This document shows, in pieces, positions 1-9,141 of a stretch of 64,000 bases of DNA (its first letter is position 1; every line of letters starts with the position of its first letter). Both the position numbers and the translations under genes were made by a program. The stretch spans positions 4,464,001-4,528,000 of the forward strand of contig NZ_CP134152.1 in NCBI RefSeq assembly GCF_032164335.1, written 5' to 3'. A model generated the notes under the pieces. The model was given only the letters and a program-made list of their open reading frames with translations. It did no database searches and was not told where the DNA came from. This stretch comes from Winslowiella toletana. Its GTDB lineage: Bacteria; Pseudomonadota; Gammaproteobacteria; Enterobacterales; Enterobacteriaceae.

Positions 1-756
1 AACCGCGTTTTTCAACGTAACATTGTCGCTACGCAGCAACATACGCGGACCGGTATCCTGCGGTGGTAATAATTTAATGATGGCCAGCACATTATTATAG
101 TGGCGCTCAATCAAAAAACTGACGCTGGTCAGATTGCCAATCGCATAGTCGTTTTCACCAAACGCGACGGAAGCCAGCGCACTTTCCAGGGAAGCGTAAC
201 GATTAACTTTTGCCAGCGGATAGTGGCGATTAATCCACGCATTATCATGATACTCACCGACCAGTGCCAGGCGGATGGGTGCAGTTTGCGGTGCGTCGGG
301 TTTAAACCGCGTAGTGGCTGAAACCAGCGTTGGGCGATCGGGCATAAATGATTGCGTGCTGATTATTGACTGATTATGCGCCAGCGGCTCGCCGCTGTCG
401 TCCAGCACCAGGTCAACATCTTGCTGATGAAGTGCCGTCAGCGCAGCATCGCGATCGCGATAACGCAACACCTTAAGCGACAATCCCAGATAGCGCGAGA
501 TAAGCAGGCTGTAGTCGGCAGATATCCCTTCGAAAAGGTCCGGATCGGCAACCCTGTCAAACGGCGGATTATCTGGCGTAAAGGTGGCAATTCGCATTTC
601 CCGCTTAATTCCCAGCCATCGCCACTGCGCATCACTGAGCGCCAGTTTTGGCGGCGGCAGCGTCTCGCGATGCAATAATTGCATCGACTGCGGTGCAGCC
701 GCAGCCAGACTGAAGGGCAGCAACAACAATAATCCGCTTAAAATAACGTAGCGCAT
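1..756 (-). CDS. EvgS/BvgS-like hybrid sensor kinase, N-terminal part (truncated by window edge)
   Basis: The reading frame is open from the ATG at 756 to the window edge (252 codons) and continues outside. It begins with a hydrophobic signal peptide (about residues 1-20, ending near LAAAA). A periplasmic solute-binding-protein fold follows: a segment around KREMRIATFTPDNPPFD, a glutamate- and aspartate-rich pocket region, then a second Venus-flytrap module starting near TAPIRLALVGEYHD. This tandem layout is that of EvgS/BvgS-type sensors, which sense in the periplasm and signal through cytoplasmic kinase and receiver domains. Those output domains lie outside the window, so the kinase role is inferred from the sensor architecture. 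An isolated solute-binding protein is the main alternative. No partner response regulator is visible on the right-hand side. Confidence 0.7.
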   Translation of the reverse strand, partial: MRYVILSGLLLLLPFSLAAAAPQSMQLLHRETLPPPKLALSDAQWRWLGIKREMRIATFTPDNPPFDRVADPDLFEGISADYSLLISRYLGLSLKVLRYRDRDAALTALHQQDVDLVLDDSGEPLAHNQSIISTQSFMPDRPTLVSATTRFKPDAPQTAPIRLALVGEYHDNAWINRHYPLAKVNRYASLESALASVAFGENDYAIGNLTSVSFLIERHYNNVLAIIKLLPPQDTGPRMLLRSDNVTLKNAV

Positions 757-1488
757 AAGGATACCAATCTGTTTTTTCCGCTGGCTTATGTTGTAAATTT
801 CAACATCTCATCTTCAATATTAATAACAGTAAAGTCCTGAAGCTTAAAACGGTACATTTCTCTAAATTATTAAGAATTCTGTTGAAAACTCATTGTAATA
901 GTTACTGATACTGAAATCGCTTATCTGTTTATTATTGCATGTTAACTCAGTTAAATTGACGGTAAAAGACGGTTACTACTCATCATCCAGCACGCTGCTT
1001 TAACCTGTGCGTAGGGGTCAGAAAAAAAAGTGTTCTCACGGTTAGTGCTTTTTAGCAGCAGAAAACTGTGCGTTATAATCATTTCAAGTGAAACTGTTAA
1101 CTATAAAATTCTAGTAACATCTATATAAGTGTCGATAATCAACCCGTTTCGCCCGTTATCTTACCGCTTCCCCCCATAGTCACTGAGCAGAATCATCGGC
1201 TTGCCACCTAACTTTTCGTGTCAGATCGCGTAACTTAACCTCATCTTACTGGATTTCCTTGTACAAAAACGTATCATCTGCATTTATAAAAACTAAAATA
1301 TTTAGCCATATCTGATATTAAAAAATTATTTTTAGTTGTACTTTTAATTATTATCAGCCGTTAAATTTGATACCGGCAATGAATAGTAGGTTGAGAAGTA
1401 TTATTATCGCCACGAGAAAACTTGTTGACCAAAACATTGATTTTGTTTAATCATCCTCAACATGATCTTCTGTATAAGGAAATAAATT
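757..1488. other. 732-bp AT-rich intergenic region, no gene recognised
   Basis: This stretch lies between the divergent sensor-kinase gene and the DUF1835 gene. It is clearly more AT-rich than its neighbours and has stops in all frames. I see no tRNA, repeat array or convincing small gene. It must hold the promoters of both flanking genes, but I cannot assign them with confidence. Confidence 0.5.
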
Positions 1489-2253
1489 TTGTCTGCCAGT
1501 CAACATTGCCATATCGCAGCATTAGGCTCTGCGGCAGGAAATATCAGAATTGCGTTTCCTGATGATGACGTACTGGTTTTTGCCGATGATTTATCCTTTG
1601 GCCCGCTATATCCTATCGCAGATGCCACGGCTTTTTCTGCACGATTGTCATGGCTGGAAAATTTATGGCAGATCGTCTGCGCACCTGAATGCTCTGACAT
1701 CATACTGCGCCGTCAGCTGACTACCCTGCTGCTGAGCCGCCTTCACCGCTGCAAAAGCGTCACCATCTGGGTCGGCAATAACAGCCGCGAGCAGCTGATG
1801 CTGAGTGCATTGCTGGAGCAACTGCAACAGAGCGAAGTCTTTATTATTAATGTCACTACCATCGGTGGAGTCAGTTCAGTCGCAAATGTTCCACCCGAAA
1901 AGCTGGCCTTGTGGTGGCAGGAGCGGACGCGGCTGTCAGCGACAGAAATCGAACATTCCCAGTCTGTCTGGCATCAGTTACTGGCTTCCCCTTCTGAGCT
2001 ACGCATCTTTCGTCAGGGGCAGCTGCTGGCACAACCTGTCAGCTACTATGACCATCTGATTTTGACTGCGCTGACAACCACTCCGACACAGGCTTCACAC
2101 ATTGCAGGCGAAGTTCTCTGCATGGCTGAATGCGATACCCTCAGCTATCTGTTTATCGATTACCGGTTAAGGACGCTTATTTTCCGCCAGGACGTGTTAG
2201 TTGAAGGCCCCATTAGCCATCTGCGACAGATGAAAATCAGAAAAGCAATTTAA
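1489..2253 (+). CDS. DUF1835 domain-containing protein
   Basis: This is a 254-residue soluble protein. Its N-terminus has the DUF1835 pattern: a short HIAALGSAAG strand-loop, then FPDDDVLVFADDLSFGPL with its conserved acidic and FGPL residues. The C-terminal third contains the helical segment typical of the associated DUF3658-type domain. The function of these proteins is not established. Translation appears to start at a TTG codon: AAGGA at 1476-1480 sits 8 bases upstream and no ATG is nearby in frame. It has no signal peptide or membrane segment. It stands alone, between a long AT-rich gap and the next operon. Confidence 0.75.
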   Translation: MSASQHCHIAALGSAAGNIRIAFPDDDVLVFADDLSFGPLYPIADATAFSARLSWLENLWQIVCAPECSDIILRRQLTTLLLSRLHRCKSVTIWVGNNSREQLMLSALLEQLQQSEVFIINVTTIGGVSSVANVPPEKLALWWQERTRLSATEIEHSQSVWHQLLASPSELRIFRQGQLLAQPVSYYDHLILTALTTTPTQASHIAGEVLCMAECDTLSYLFIDYRLRTLIFRQDVLVEGPISHLRQMKIRKAI

Positions 2254-2574
2254 CCTCTCCTGCCTGAACCGCCCCGAATAATGGCTACCCGGCTTACGCC
2301 GGCCTGCCACCGCACTCGATGCAGATCACATTTCACAACATTATCGTGAATATGCTCACGCTGACCTGGGCATACGCCTAAAAATTGGTGTGTATTTACT
2401 CCGCTTTCGCCAGGGCGGCAACTGCGCGATATGGTTACAGTGTTAAATGAAACGGCGTTTTATTATATAAATTCGTTGTTTTGGTTTTAACACTGTCGGG
2501 GGGCCGCAGCCTGAACTTCATTCAATCCGCCTTCCGTTACATTTCTTACCACACCTCTTACGGCAGGAGTCATT
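2254..2574. other. Intergenic region upstream of the dehydratase/ABC operon
   Basis: These 321 bp contain a short GC hairpin just after the DUF1835 gene (CCGGC-TTAC-GCCGG near 2290, no U-run), then a more AT-rich part with the KdgR-like palindrome at 2446-2464. The operon promoter is presumably close to that palindrome; I cannot assign -35 and -10 boxes with confidence. Confidence 0.5.
2446..2464. promoter_or_regulatory. KdgR-like operator upstream of the enolase-superfamily operon
   Basis: The sequence is AATGAAACGGCGTTTTATT, an imperfect inverted repeat AATGAAAC-N3-GTTTTATT. It fits the KdgR box (core TGAAAC-N3-GTTTCA) and resembles the two palindromes at 21798 and 22032 beside the pectin genes. 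It lies 110 bp before the GTG start at 2575. Binding by KdgR is inferred. Confidence 0.55.
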
Positions 2575-3729
2575 GTGAAAATAAGCTCGGTTGATGTCAC
2601 CGTTTTTACTTACCCCACGCATCGCGTTTCGGACAGTGCGGGTCATTCACACCCTGGAGAAGAGAATCAGGCCAAAATGGCAATGCTCACTCTCACCACC
2701 GATGAGGGTGACTGCGGTTACTCATTCGCTCCGCCGGAAGTGGTGCGCCCGCACGTGGTCAATGCCTTCTTCCGCAAAGTGCTGATAGGTCAGAATCCGT
2801 TTGATCGTGAACGGTTATGGCAGGACCTGGTGCACTGGCAGCGCGGCAGCGCGCATCAACTGACTGAACGAGCACTTTCCTTCGTTGAACAGGCGCTGTG
2901 GGACCTGATTGGCCGCAAGCTGAAAATGCCGGTGCACAAGCTGCTGGGTGGCTTCCGGGAAAAAGTTCCGGCCTATGGCAGCACCATGTGTGGCGATGAG
3001 CTGAAAGGCGGACTATCGACGCCGGACGAATTTGCTCAGTTTGCCGAAAAACTGGTGGCTCGCGGTTATCAGGCCATCAAGCTGCACACCTGGATGCCGC
3101 CGATCTCCTTTGCTCCTGATCCAAAAATGGATATTAAAGCCTGTGCCGCAGTGCGTGAAGCCGTCGGGCCAGATATTGAACTGATGCTGGATGGCTATCA
3201 CTGGTACAGCCGCAGCCAGGCACTGACTATCGGTAAGGCACTGGAAAAACTGAATTTTGCCTGGTTCGAAGAGCCGATGGAAGAAGAGAGCATGGCCTCT
3301 TACGCCTGGCTGGCAGAGAACCTGTCAATCGATGTGATTGGCCCGGAAAGCCTTGGCGGCAAGCATCACAGCCGCGCCGACTGGGTCAAAGCCGGAGCCT
3401 GCGACATTCTGCGCGCCGGCGCCAATGGCGTCGGCGGTATTTCCCCCTGTATGAAAGTCGCCAGCCTCGCTGAAGCTTTTGGCATGGATTGTGAAGTGCA
3501 CGGTAACGGTGCCGCCAGCCTGGCGGTGGTTGGGGCCATTCGCAACTGCCGCTGGTACGAGCGCGGGCTGCTGCATCCGTTCCTTGATTACGACCAGCCA
3601 CCGGCCTATCTGAACAGTCTGGTTGATCCCATGGACCAGCAAGGATTTGTCCATCTGTCGATGCGTCCGGGACTCGGCGAGGATATCAATTTTGACTATA
3701 TAGAGACCCACACCATCAGCCGCGACTGA
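2575..3729 (+). CDS. Enolase-superfamily enzyme (mandelate racemase/muconate lactonizing family), probable sugar-acid dehydratase
   Basis: This 384-residue protein has an N-terminal capping domain and a C-terminal beta/alpha barrel. Predicted metal ligands are Asp206 (LMLDGYHW), Glu232 (WFEEPM) and Glu258 (IGPES). The base on the second strand is Lys169 in a KLH motif (AIKLHTW), and His309 (EVHGNG) is the likely general base or acid of the opposite face. The Asp that normally pairs with this His in a D-x4-GGI motif is not visible: the segment reads RAGANGVGGIS. Family members dehydrate or cycloisomerise aldonate or uronate-type acids; the substrate here is unknown. It starts with GTG after a strong AGGAG. 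It leads an operon with a complete peptide-type ABC importer, which probably supplies its substrate. Confidence 0.8.
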   Translation: MKISSVDVTVFTYPTHRVSDSAGHSHPGEENQAKMAMLTLTTDEGDCGYSFAPPEVVRPHVVNAFFRKVLIGQNPFDRERLWQDLVHWQRGSAHQLTERALSFVEQALWDLIGRKLKMPVHKLLGGFREKVPAYGSTMCGDELKGGLSTPDEFAQFAEKLVARGYQAIKLHTWMPPISFAPDPKMDIKACAAVREAVGPDIELMLDGYHWYSRSQALTIGKALEKLNFAWFEEPMEEESMASYAWLAENLSIDVIGPESLGGKHHSRADWVKAGACDILRAGANGVGGISPCMKVASLAEAFGMDCEVHGNGAASLAVVGAIRNCRWYERGLLHPFLDYDQPPAYLNSLVDPMDQQGFVHLSMRPGLGEDINFDYIETHTISRD

Positions 3730-3855
3730 GCAACGGGCAGAAGAAATAAAAAAACCAATCCGGAGTTGCAGTCATTCAGCTGATGGCCAAGGCCGCTGGC
3801 ACAGCTGCAACTTCAGGTAAGGGTATAACCTCTGACTCTACCCGGAAGGTAAAAC

Positions 3856-5487
3856 ATGAACACTGGCAATCTGGCAGGAGCGTGGCTGTTCGCGCTGCTG
3901 TTGATGTTCAGCGGCGGCACGGCACAGGCAAAAACGCCGTCCGACCAACTGATCATCGGCATGAACATGAATAACCTGCTGACTCTCGATCCGGCCGCGA
4001 TGACCGGCAACGAAGTGGTCGGCATTGTGGTCAATCTGTATGACTCGCTGATCGAGCTGGATCCGAACCAGCTCACCGACGTGCACCCGGCGCTGGCCAC
4101 CCGCTGGCAGGTGAGCAGTAATGATACTCTGCTGACGTTTCAGCTGCGCCAGGGCGTCACCTTTCATTCCGGTAACCCCTTAACCGCTGAGGATGTGGTG
4201 TGGTCAATGCGCCGCATTCTGCATCTCAATCTGGCGCAGGCCTCGGTATGGAAATCTTACGGCTTTACCAAAGAGAATATCGATCAGATGGTGCGCGCGC
4301 CGGGGCCTTACACGGTTGAGATTGAACTGCCGAAGGCCAATGATCCGAAACTGGTGCTCTATTCGCTGGCGGCGCTGGGTAGCGGTTCGGTACTGGACCG
4401 CAAAACCGTGCAGTCGCACGAGATAAATGGCGACTGGGGTAATAAGTGGCTGACAACCAACGAAGCCGGTTCCGGGCCATTCCGGCTGGATACCTGGCAG
4501 GCAAAAGATGTGCTGCGCATCAGCCGTAATCCGGATTACTGGCGCGGCGAGCCGAAATTAAGTCGCGTGGTGTTCCGTCATTTTCAGGAGTCGCAAACCC
4601 TGCGGCTGATGATTGAAAAAGGCGACCTTGATATCGCCAGCAATATGGCGGTCTCGGATATTAATGCTCTGCGTAACGATCCTGACGTCAGCGTCGACGC
4701 GGTAAAAAAAGGCACCATTTATTACGTGGCGATGAGCATGAAAGAACCGCATTTCGCCAATGCTAAAGTGCGGGAAGCGGTACGTTATCTGATTGATTAT
4801 CAGGGCATTAACAAAGCCCTGATGCCGGGATATGGCATTCTGCATCAGCGCCCGATCCAGTCCGGTATGCCCGCAACCTTACCCAATCCGGACTATAAGC
4901 TGGATATCACACGCGCCAAAGCTCTGCTGAGCGAAGCCGGTTATCCCGACGGTTTTGACACCACGCTGCGGGTGCTGGCCGATCAGCCGTTTCTGAATAT
5001 CGCGATTGCCGTGCAATCGACGCTGATGCAGGCCGGCATTCGCGCCAAAATCGTCACCGGCACCGGCAATCAGATTTATGGTGCCATGCGTGAACGCCGC
5101 TTCGATATGCTGGTTGGGCGCGGTGGCAGCGGCGTCGAGCCTCATCCGCACTCCAGCCTGCGCGCTCTGGTCTACAACCCGAATAACAGCGATGCCGCAC
5201 GCCTGACCAATTTTCAGGGCTGGCGCACCAGCTTCTATGATCCGCAGCTGAACAGGCTGATCGACAGTGCACTGGTGGAGCGCGATGCGACGAAGCAACA
5301 ACAGGATTATTACGCGATTCAGCAGCGCTACGACACGCTGATTCCGGCACTGATTCCGCTGTCGCAAATGGTCGACTCAGTGGTGGTGCGCAATGAAGTT
5401 CACGACTATCAGCCGCATCCTTCCGCTACCACCTTCTTGCGCGATGTTTATAAGTCCGCACCTGCCGACGGAGGTAATACGCCATGA
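3856..5487 (+). CDS. ABC transporter periplasmic substrate-binding protein, DppA/OppA family
   Basis: This 543-residue protein has a Sec signal peptide (hydrophobic core FALLLMFSGG, cleavage near AQA-K at about residue 25). The family-5 extracellular solute-binding fold follows, with the usual AEDVVWSMRRIL and EAGSGPFRL segments. Family members bind peptides, nickel, heme or oligosaccharides. Here the neighbouring sugar-acid enzyme argues for a carbohydrate-derived ligand (inference). The start has a good GGAAGG. Its stop overlaps the next start as ATGA at 5484-5487, so translation with the permease is coupled. Confidence 0.9.
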   Translation: MNTGNLAGAWLFALLLMFSGGTAQAKTPSDQLIIGMNMNNLLTLDPAAMTGNEVVGIVVNLYDSLIELDPNQLTDVHPALATRWQVSSNDTLLTFQLRQGVTFHSGNPLTAEDVVWSMRRILHLNLAQASVWKSYGFTKENIDQMVRAPGPYTVEIELPKANDPKLVLYSLAALGSGSVLDRKTVQSHEINGDWGNKWLTTNEAGSGPFRLDTWQAKDVLRISRNPDYWRGEPKLSRVVFRHFQESQTLRLMIEKGDLDIASNMAVSDINALRNDPDVSVDAVKKGTIYYVAMSMKEPHFANAKVREAVRYLIDYQGINKALMPGYGILHQRPIQSGMPATLPNPDYKLDITRAKALLSEAGYPDGFDTTLRVLADQPFLNIAIAVQSTLMQAGIRAKIVTGTGNQIYGAMRERRFDMLVGRGGSGVEPHPHSSLRALVYNPNNSDAARLTNFQGWRTSFYDPQLNRLIDSALVERDATKQQQDYYAIQQRYDTLIPALIPLSQMVDSVVVRNEVHDYQPHPSATTFLRDVYKSAPADGGNTP

Positions 5488-6521
5488 CCGCACAATGGTT
5501 TTCAGCCGATGGTATTGCCCGTCGGATTAGCCGCCGCGTTATTCAGGTGGCGATTACGCTGTTTGGGCTGCTACTGCTGACCTTTTTTATCGGTCGGGTG
5601 ATGCCTGTCGATCCGGTGCTGGCGATTGTTGGCCCGGATGCCGATCACAGCACCTATCAGCAGGTTTATCAGCAATTGGGGTTTGATAAGCCACTGTGGG
5701 CGCAGTTCGGCCTGTATCTCAACACGCTGCTGCACGGCGACTTAGGCAACGCACTGCTGACCGGTAAGCCGGTGGTTGATGACATTCTGCGGGTATTCCC
5801 GGCCACTCTCGAACTGGCAACGCTGGCGATTATTATTGGCACCGGTTTGGGGATCCCGTTAGGCGTGCTGGCGGCGGCGAAACGTAACAGTCTGGCCGAC
5901 TATGTGGTGCGGATTATCAGTCTGGCAGGCTACTCGACGCCGATTTTCTGGGTCGGAATGATGGGGCTACTGGTGTTCTACGCCTGGCTGGGCTGGGTTG
6001 GCGGCGCGGGACGAGTTGAACTGAGCCTTGATGGCCAGGTGACCAGCCGCAGTGGTCTGCTACTGCTGGACTCGCTGCTGGAGGGTAACTGGACGGTATT
6101 TCGTAACGCGCTGAATCACCTGATTTTGCCAGCCTCGCTGCTGGGCTTTCACTCGATGGCGTATATCAGCCGAATGACGCGCAGTTTTATGCTGGCTCAG
6201 CTGTCACAGGAGTTCATTATCACCGCGCGCGTCAAAGGGCTGAATGAGTGGCAGGTCCTCTGGCAGCACGCCTTCCGCAATATTCTGGTGCAACTGCTGA
6301 CGGTAGTGGCGCTGGCCTACGGCTCTTTGCTGGAAGGCGCAGTGTTAATCGAAACCGTCTTTTCCTGGCCTGGATTTGGTTCCTATCTTACCGGCAGCCT
6401 GCTGCTTGGCGATATGAATGCCGTAATGGGCTGCGTACTGGTGGTCGGCATTATTTTTGTGATGCTGAACCTGCTCTCTGACCTGCTGTATCAGGTATTC
6501 GACCCGAGGACTAAAGCATGA
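5484..6521 (+). CDS. ABC transporter permease, DppB/OppB family
   Basis: This 345-residue inner-membrane protein has about six transmembrane segments, the first at residues 20-40 (ITLFGLLLLTFFIGRV), and the DppB N-terminal signature in which VGPDADHSTYQQVYQQLGFD precedes the second segment. The ATPase-contacting EAA loop is near residues 245-262 (TARVKGLNEWQVLWQHAFRN). It pairs with the following permease to form the channel. Start and stop both overlap the neighbouring genes by 4 bases (ATGA), as expected for coupled translation in one operon. Confidence 0.9.
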   Translation: MTAQWFSADGIARRISRRVIQVAITLFGLLLLTFFIGRVMPVDPVLAIVGPDADHSTYQQVYQQLGFDKPLWAQFGLYLNTLLHGDLGNALLTGKPVVDDILRVFPATLELATLAIIIGTGLGIPLGVLAAAKRNSLADYVVRIISLAGYSTPIFWVGMMGLLVFYAWLGWVGGAGRVELSLDGQVTSRSGLLLLDSLLEGNWTVFRNALNHLILPASLLGFHSMAYISRMTRSFMLAQLSQEFIITARVKGLNEWQVLWQHAFRNILVQLLTVVALAYGSLLEGAVLIETVFSWPGFGSYLTGSLLLGDMNAVMGCVLVVGIIFVMLNLLSDLLYQVFDPRTKA

Positions 6522-7423
6522 CCCTTTCCCTCGACTCTCCGACCATCCGCACTCGCCGTGAACGGCTGGCAGGCCTGCGCCGAACCGGCGCTCGTATCGG
6601 CCATTTTCTGCTGCGCATGGCGCGTAATCCACTGACGGCGATTGGCGGCGGCATCGTGCTGCTGCTGATGATTGTCGCGCTGTTTGCGCCGTGGATCGCG
6701 CCATTTCATCCGCTGGTACAGGATCTGAATAACGCGCTGACCCCGCCCAACGCCATTCACTGGTTTGGCACCGACGAGTTTGGCCGCGATATCTTCAGTC
6801 GCCTGGTGTATGGCGCACGTATCACGCTGTATATCGTGCTGCTGGTGTCGGTCACCGTTGGGCCTCTTGGGCTGTTGCTCGGCGTGACTGCCGGTTACTT
6901 TGGCGGCAAGGTGGATATGCTGCTGATGCGTATTACCGACATCTTTATCTCTTTTCCCAGCCTGGTGCTGGCGCTGGCGTTTGTCGCGGCACTTGGCCCC
7001 GGCCTTGAGCATGTGGTGATCGCCATCACTCTGACCGCCTGGCCACCGATAGCCCGCCTGGCACGTGCGGAAACCCTGTCGCTGCGTCAGGCCGATTTTA
7101 TCTCTGCGGTACGTTTGCAGGGGGCTTCTTCGCTGCGGGTGTTATGGCGACATATCGTGCCGCTGTGCATGCCTTCGGTAATTATCCGTATCACCATGAA
7201 TATGGCCGGCATCATTCTGACCGCAGCCGGTCTCGGCTTCCTCGGACTGGGCGCGCAGCCGCCCGATCCGGAATGGGGTGCGATGATCTCCAGCGGCCGT
7301 ACTTACATGATGGAATGCTGGTGGGTAGTCACCATTCCGGGACTGGCGATTCTGATCAACAGTCTGGCGTTCAACTTCTTAGGAGATGGCCTACGTGACA
7401 TTCTCGATCCCCGCAGCGAATAA
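6518..7423 (+). CDS. ABC transporter permease, DppC/OppC family
   Basis: This 301-residue inner-membrane protein has the N-terminal OppC segment (ARNPLTAIGGGIVLLLMIVA) and the FGTDEFGRDIFSRLVYGARI motif that marks DppC-type permeases. Five further hydrophobic segments follow, with an EAA loop near VRLQGASSLRVLWRHIVP. It is the second half of the transmembrane channel. It overlaps the upstream permease by 4 bases, and its end overlaps the start of the ATPase gene. Confidence 0.9.
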   Translation: MTLSLDSPTIRTRRERLAGLRRTGARIGHFLLRMARNPLTAIGGGIVLLLMIVALFAPWIAPFHPLVQDLNNALTPPNAIHWFGTDEFGRDIFSRLVYGARITLYIVLLVSVTVGPLGLLLGVTAGYFGGKVDMLLMRITDIFISFPSLVLALAFVAALGPGLEHVVIAITLTAWPPIARLARAETLSLRQADFISAVRLQGASSLRVLWRHIVPLCMPSVIIRITMNMAGIILTAAGLGFLGLGAQPPDPEWGAMISSGRTYMMECWWVVTIPGLAILINSLAFNFLGDGLRDILDPRSE

Positions 7424-8261
7424 CGCCCCGGCGTTACTGGACGTGCGCGACCTGCACGTCAGCTTTATCAATGGCCGGGTGGAAACGCCGGCGGTACGCG
7501 GCGTCTCCTTTCAGCTCGGCCGCGAGAAACTGGCGATCGTCGGTGAATCTGGCTCCGGTAAATCCACTGTTGGCCGCGCGCTGTTGCAGCTTCATCCGGC
7601 AAAAGCGCAGATCCGCGCCGATCGCATGCAGTTTGGCGATATCGATCTGCTGAACGCCTCGGCGACAGAGATGCGCAAGATCCGCGGCAAGCGCATATCG
7701 ATGATCATGCAGGATCCCAAATACTCGCTTAACCCGGTGATCTGCGTTGGCGATCAAATTGCCGAAGCCTGGCGTTCTCACCACGCCTGCTCGCGGTCTG
7801 AGGCCAAAAGCAAAGTGATTGAGATGCTCGACGTTGTCCGTATTCGCCAGCCGGAAAGAGTCTACCATCTCTACCCACACGAAATATCCGGCGGTCAGGG
7901 GCAGCGCATAATGATTGCGATGATGCTGATAACCGATCCGGAACTGGTGATTGCGGATGAACCCACATCCGCACTCGATGTATCCGTGCGCCTGCAGGTG
8001 CTGGCGCTGCTGGATGACCTGGTGCAGTCACGCGGCCTTGGGCTGATTTTTATCAGTCACGATATTAACCTGGTGCGTAGCTTCTGCGATCGGGTGCTGG
8101 TGATGTATGCCGGGCGCGTAGTGGAATCAATTGCCGCTGCCGATCTCGACAATGCTCAGCATCCTTACACTCAGGGATTACTCAACTCGCTGCCGGATAT
8201 GCAGCATCGCCGCCCACGCCTGCCCGTCCTCCAGCGTCAGTCCAGCTGGCTAACCGATTAA
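7395..8261 (+). CDS. ABC transporter ATP-binding protein, DppD/OppD family
   Basis: The product is 288 residues. It has Walker A GESGSGKSTVG, the signature ISGGQGQR, Walker B LVIADEPTSALD and the switch-region His in SHDINLV. The C-terminus is shorter than in classical DppD, with a brief oligopeptide-transporter tail (AQHPYTQGLL). An upstream ATG at 7386 abuts the AGGAG at 7381-7385, leaving no spacer, whereas the GTG at 7395 lies 9 bases after it. GTG is therefore the preferred start. It overlaps the permease gene by 29 bases. Confidence 0.88.
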   Translation: MTFSIPAANNAPALLDVRDLHVSFINGRVETPAVRGVSFQLGREKLAIVGESGSGKSTVGRALLQLHPAKAQIRADRMQFGDIDLLNASATEMRKIRGKRISMIMQDPKYSLNPVICVGDQIAEAWRSHHACSRSEAKSKVIEMLDVVRIRQPERVYHLYPHEISGGQGQRIMIAMMLITDPELVIADEPTSALDVSVRLQVLALLDDLVQSRGLGLIFISHDINLVRSFCDRVLVMYAGRVVESIAAADLDNAQHPYTQGLLNSLPDMQHRRPRLPVLQRQSSWLTD

Positions 8262-8271
8262 GGAAGCGCCC

Positions 8272-9057
8272 ATGCAATCATCCACCATGATCGACGTCCG
8301 GCAGCTTAATCTCAGCTTTAACTCCGGCGCTAAAGCCAGTCAGGTACTGTTCGACGTCAATTTTGCCGTACAGCGAGGCGAGATTTTTGGCCTGGTTGGC
8401 GAATCCGGATCCGGTAAAACCACGGTGCTGAAGTGCCTGGCCGGGCTGTTTACCCACTGGCAGGGTGAGCTGGCGATTAACGGCCAGCCGCTGGAGCACA
8501 GCATTGGCCATGCGCGCTGTCGTCTGGTTCAGATGGTGTTTCAGGATCCGTATGGCTCGCTGCATCCGCGCCATACCATCGCTGATATTCTGGAAGAACC
8601 GCTGCAAATTCATCATATTGACCAGCGCGATCGGCGGGTTAACGCTATTCTCGAAAAGGTCGGGCTGAACCGTGCTTTTCGCACCCGCTATCCGCATCAG
8701 CTTTCCGGCGGTCAGCGCCAGCGTGTTGCCATAGCGCGCGCATTAATCTTACAGCCGCAGGTGCTGCTGCTGGATGAACCGACATCGGCGCTGGATGTGT
8801 CGGTTCAGGCAGAGATCCTTAATCTGCTCAGCGATCTGCAAAAGGAAGAGGGATTGACCTATCTGATGGTTACCCACGATCTTGGCGTGATCGCTCATCT
8901 GTGTCATCGCGTGGCGGTGATGCAGTTTGGCCAGATTCTGGAAACGCTTGATACCGATACGCTGCTGCGCGGCGAGGCGAAAGTCGAATATACCCAAATG
9001 TTACTGGAAGCCAGCCGCCACTATAGCCGCGAAATGGCGGCGCGCGCCGCCGGATAG
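8272..9057 (+). CDS. ABC transporter ATP-binding protein, DppF/OppF family
   Basis: This 261-residue second ATPase of the importer has Walker A GESGSGKTTVL, signature LSGGQRQR, Walker B VLLLDEPTSALD and a conserved His in THDLGVI. It is shorter than typical DppF (usually over 300 residues) because the C-terminal zinc-ribbon-like tail is nearly absent. It begins 10 bp after the first ATPase with its own AAGGA, and closes the operon. A GC-rich imperfect hairpin follows at 9087-9118. Confidence 0.88.
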   Translation: MQSSTMIDVRQLNLSFNSGAKASQVLFDVNFAVQRGEIFGLVGESGSGKTTVLKCLAGLFTHWQGELAINGQPLEHSIGHARCRLVQMVFQDPYGSLHPRHTIADILEEPLQIHHIDQRDRRVNAILEKVGLNRAFRTRYPHQLSGGQRQRVAIARALILQPQVLLLDEPTSALDVSVQAEILNLLSDLQKEEGLTYLMVTHDLGVIAHLCHRVAVMQFGQILETLDTDTLLRGEAKVEYTQMLLEASRHYSREMAARAAG

Positions 9058-9086
9058 CTCCCCTTTCCACAAGCCGTTTAACGAAG

Positions 9087-9118
9087 CCTGTGCCCCGGAT
9101 TAACTTCGGGTGCACAGG
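9087..9118 (+). terminator. Possible terminator after the ABC operon
   Basis: CCTGTGC at 9087-9093 pairs with GCACAGG at 9112-9118, and inner CCGG/TTCGG pairing extends the stem. No strong U-run follows, so this is a possible terminator or mRNA-stabilising stem. Confidence 0.4.
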
Positions 9119-9141
9119 ACAGTCAACACCTGTCGGTTAAT

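Noticed and set aside
7386-7394. ATG at 7386 as start of the first ABC ATPase
   Set aside because: It directly abuts the AGGAG ribosome-binding site; GTG at 7395 has correct spacing.
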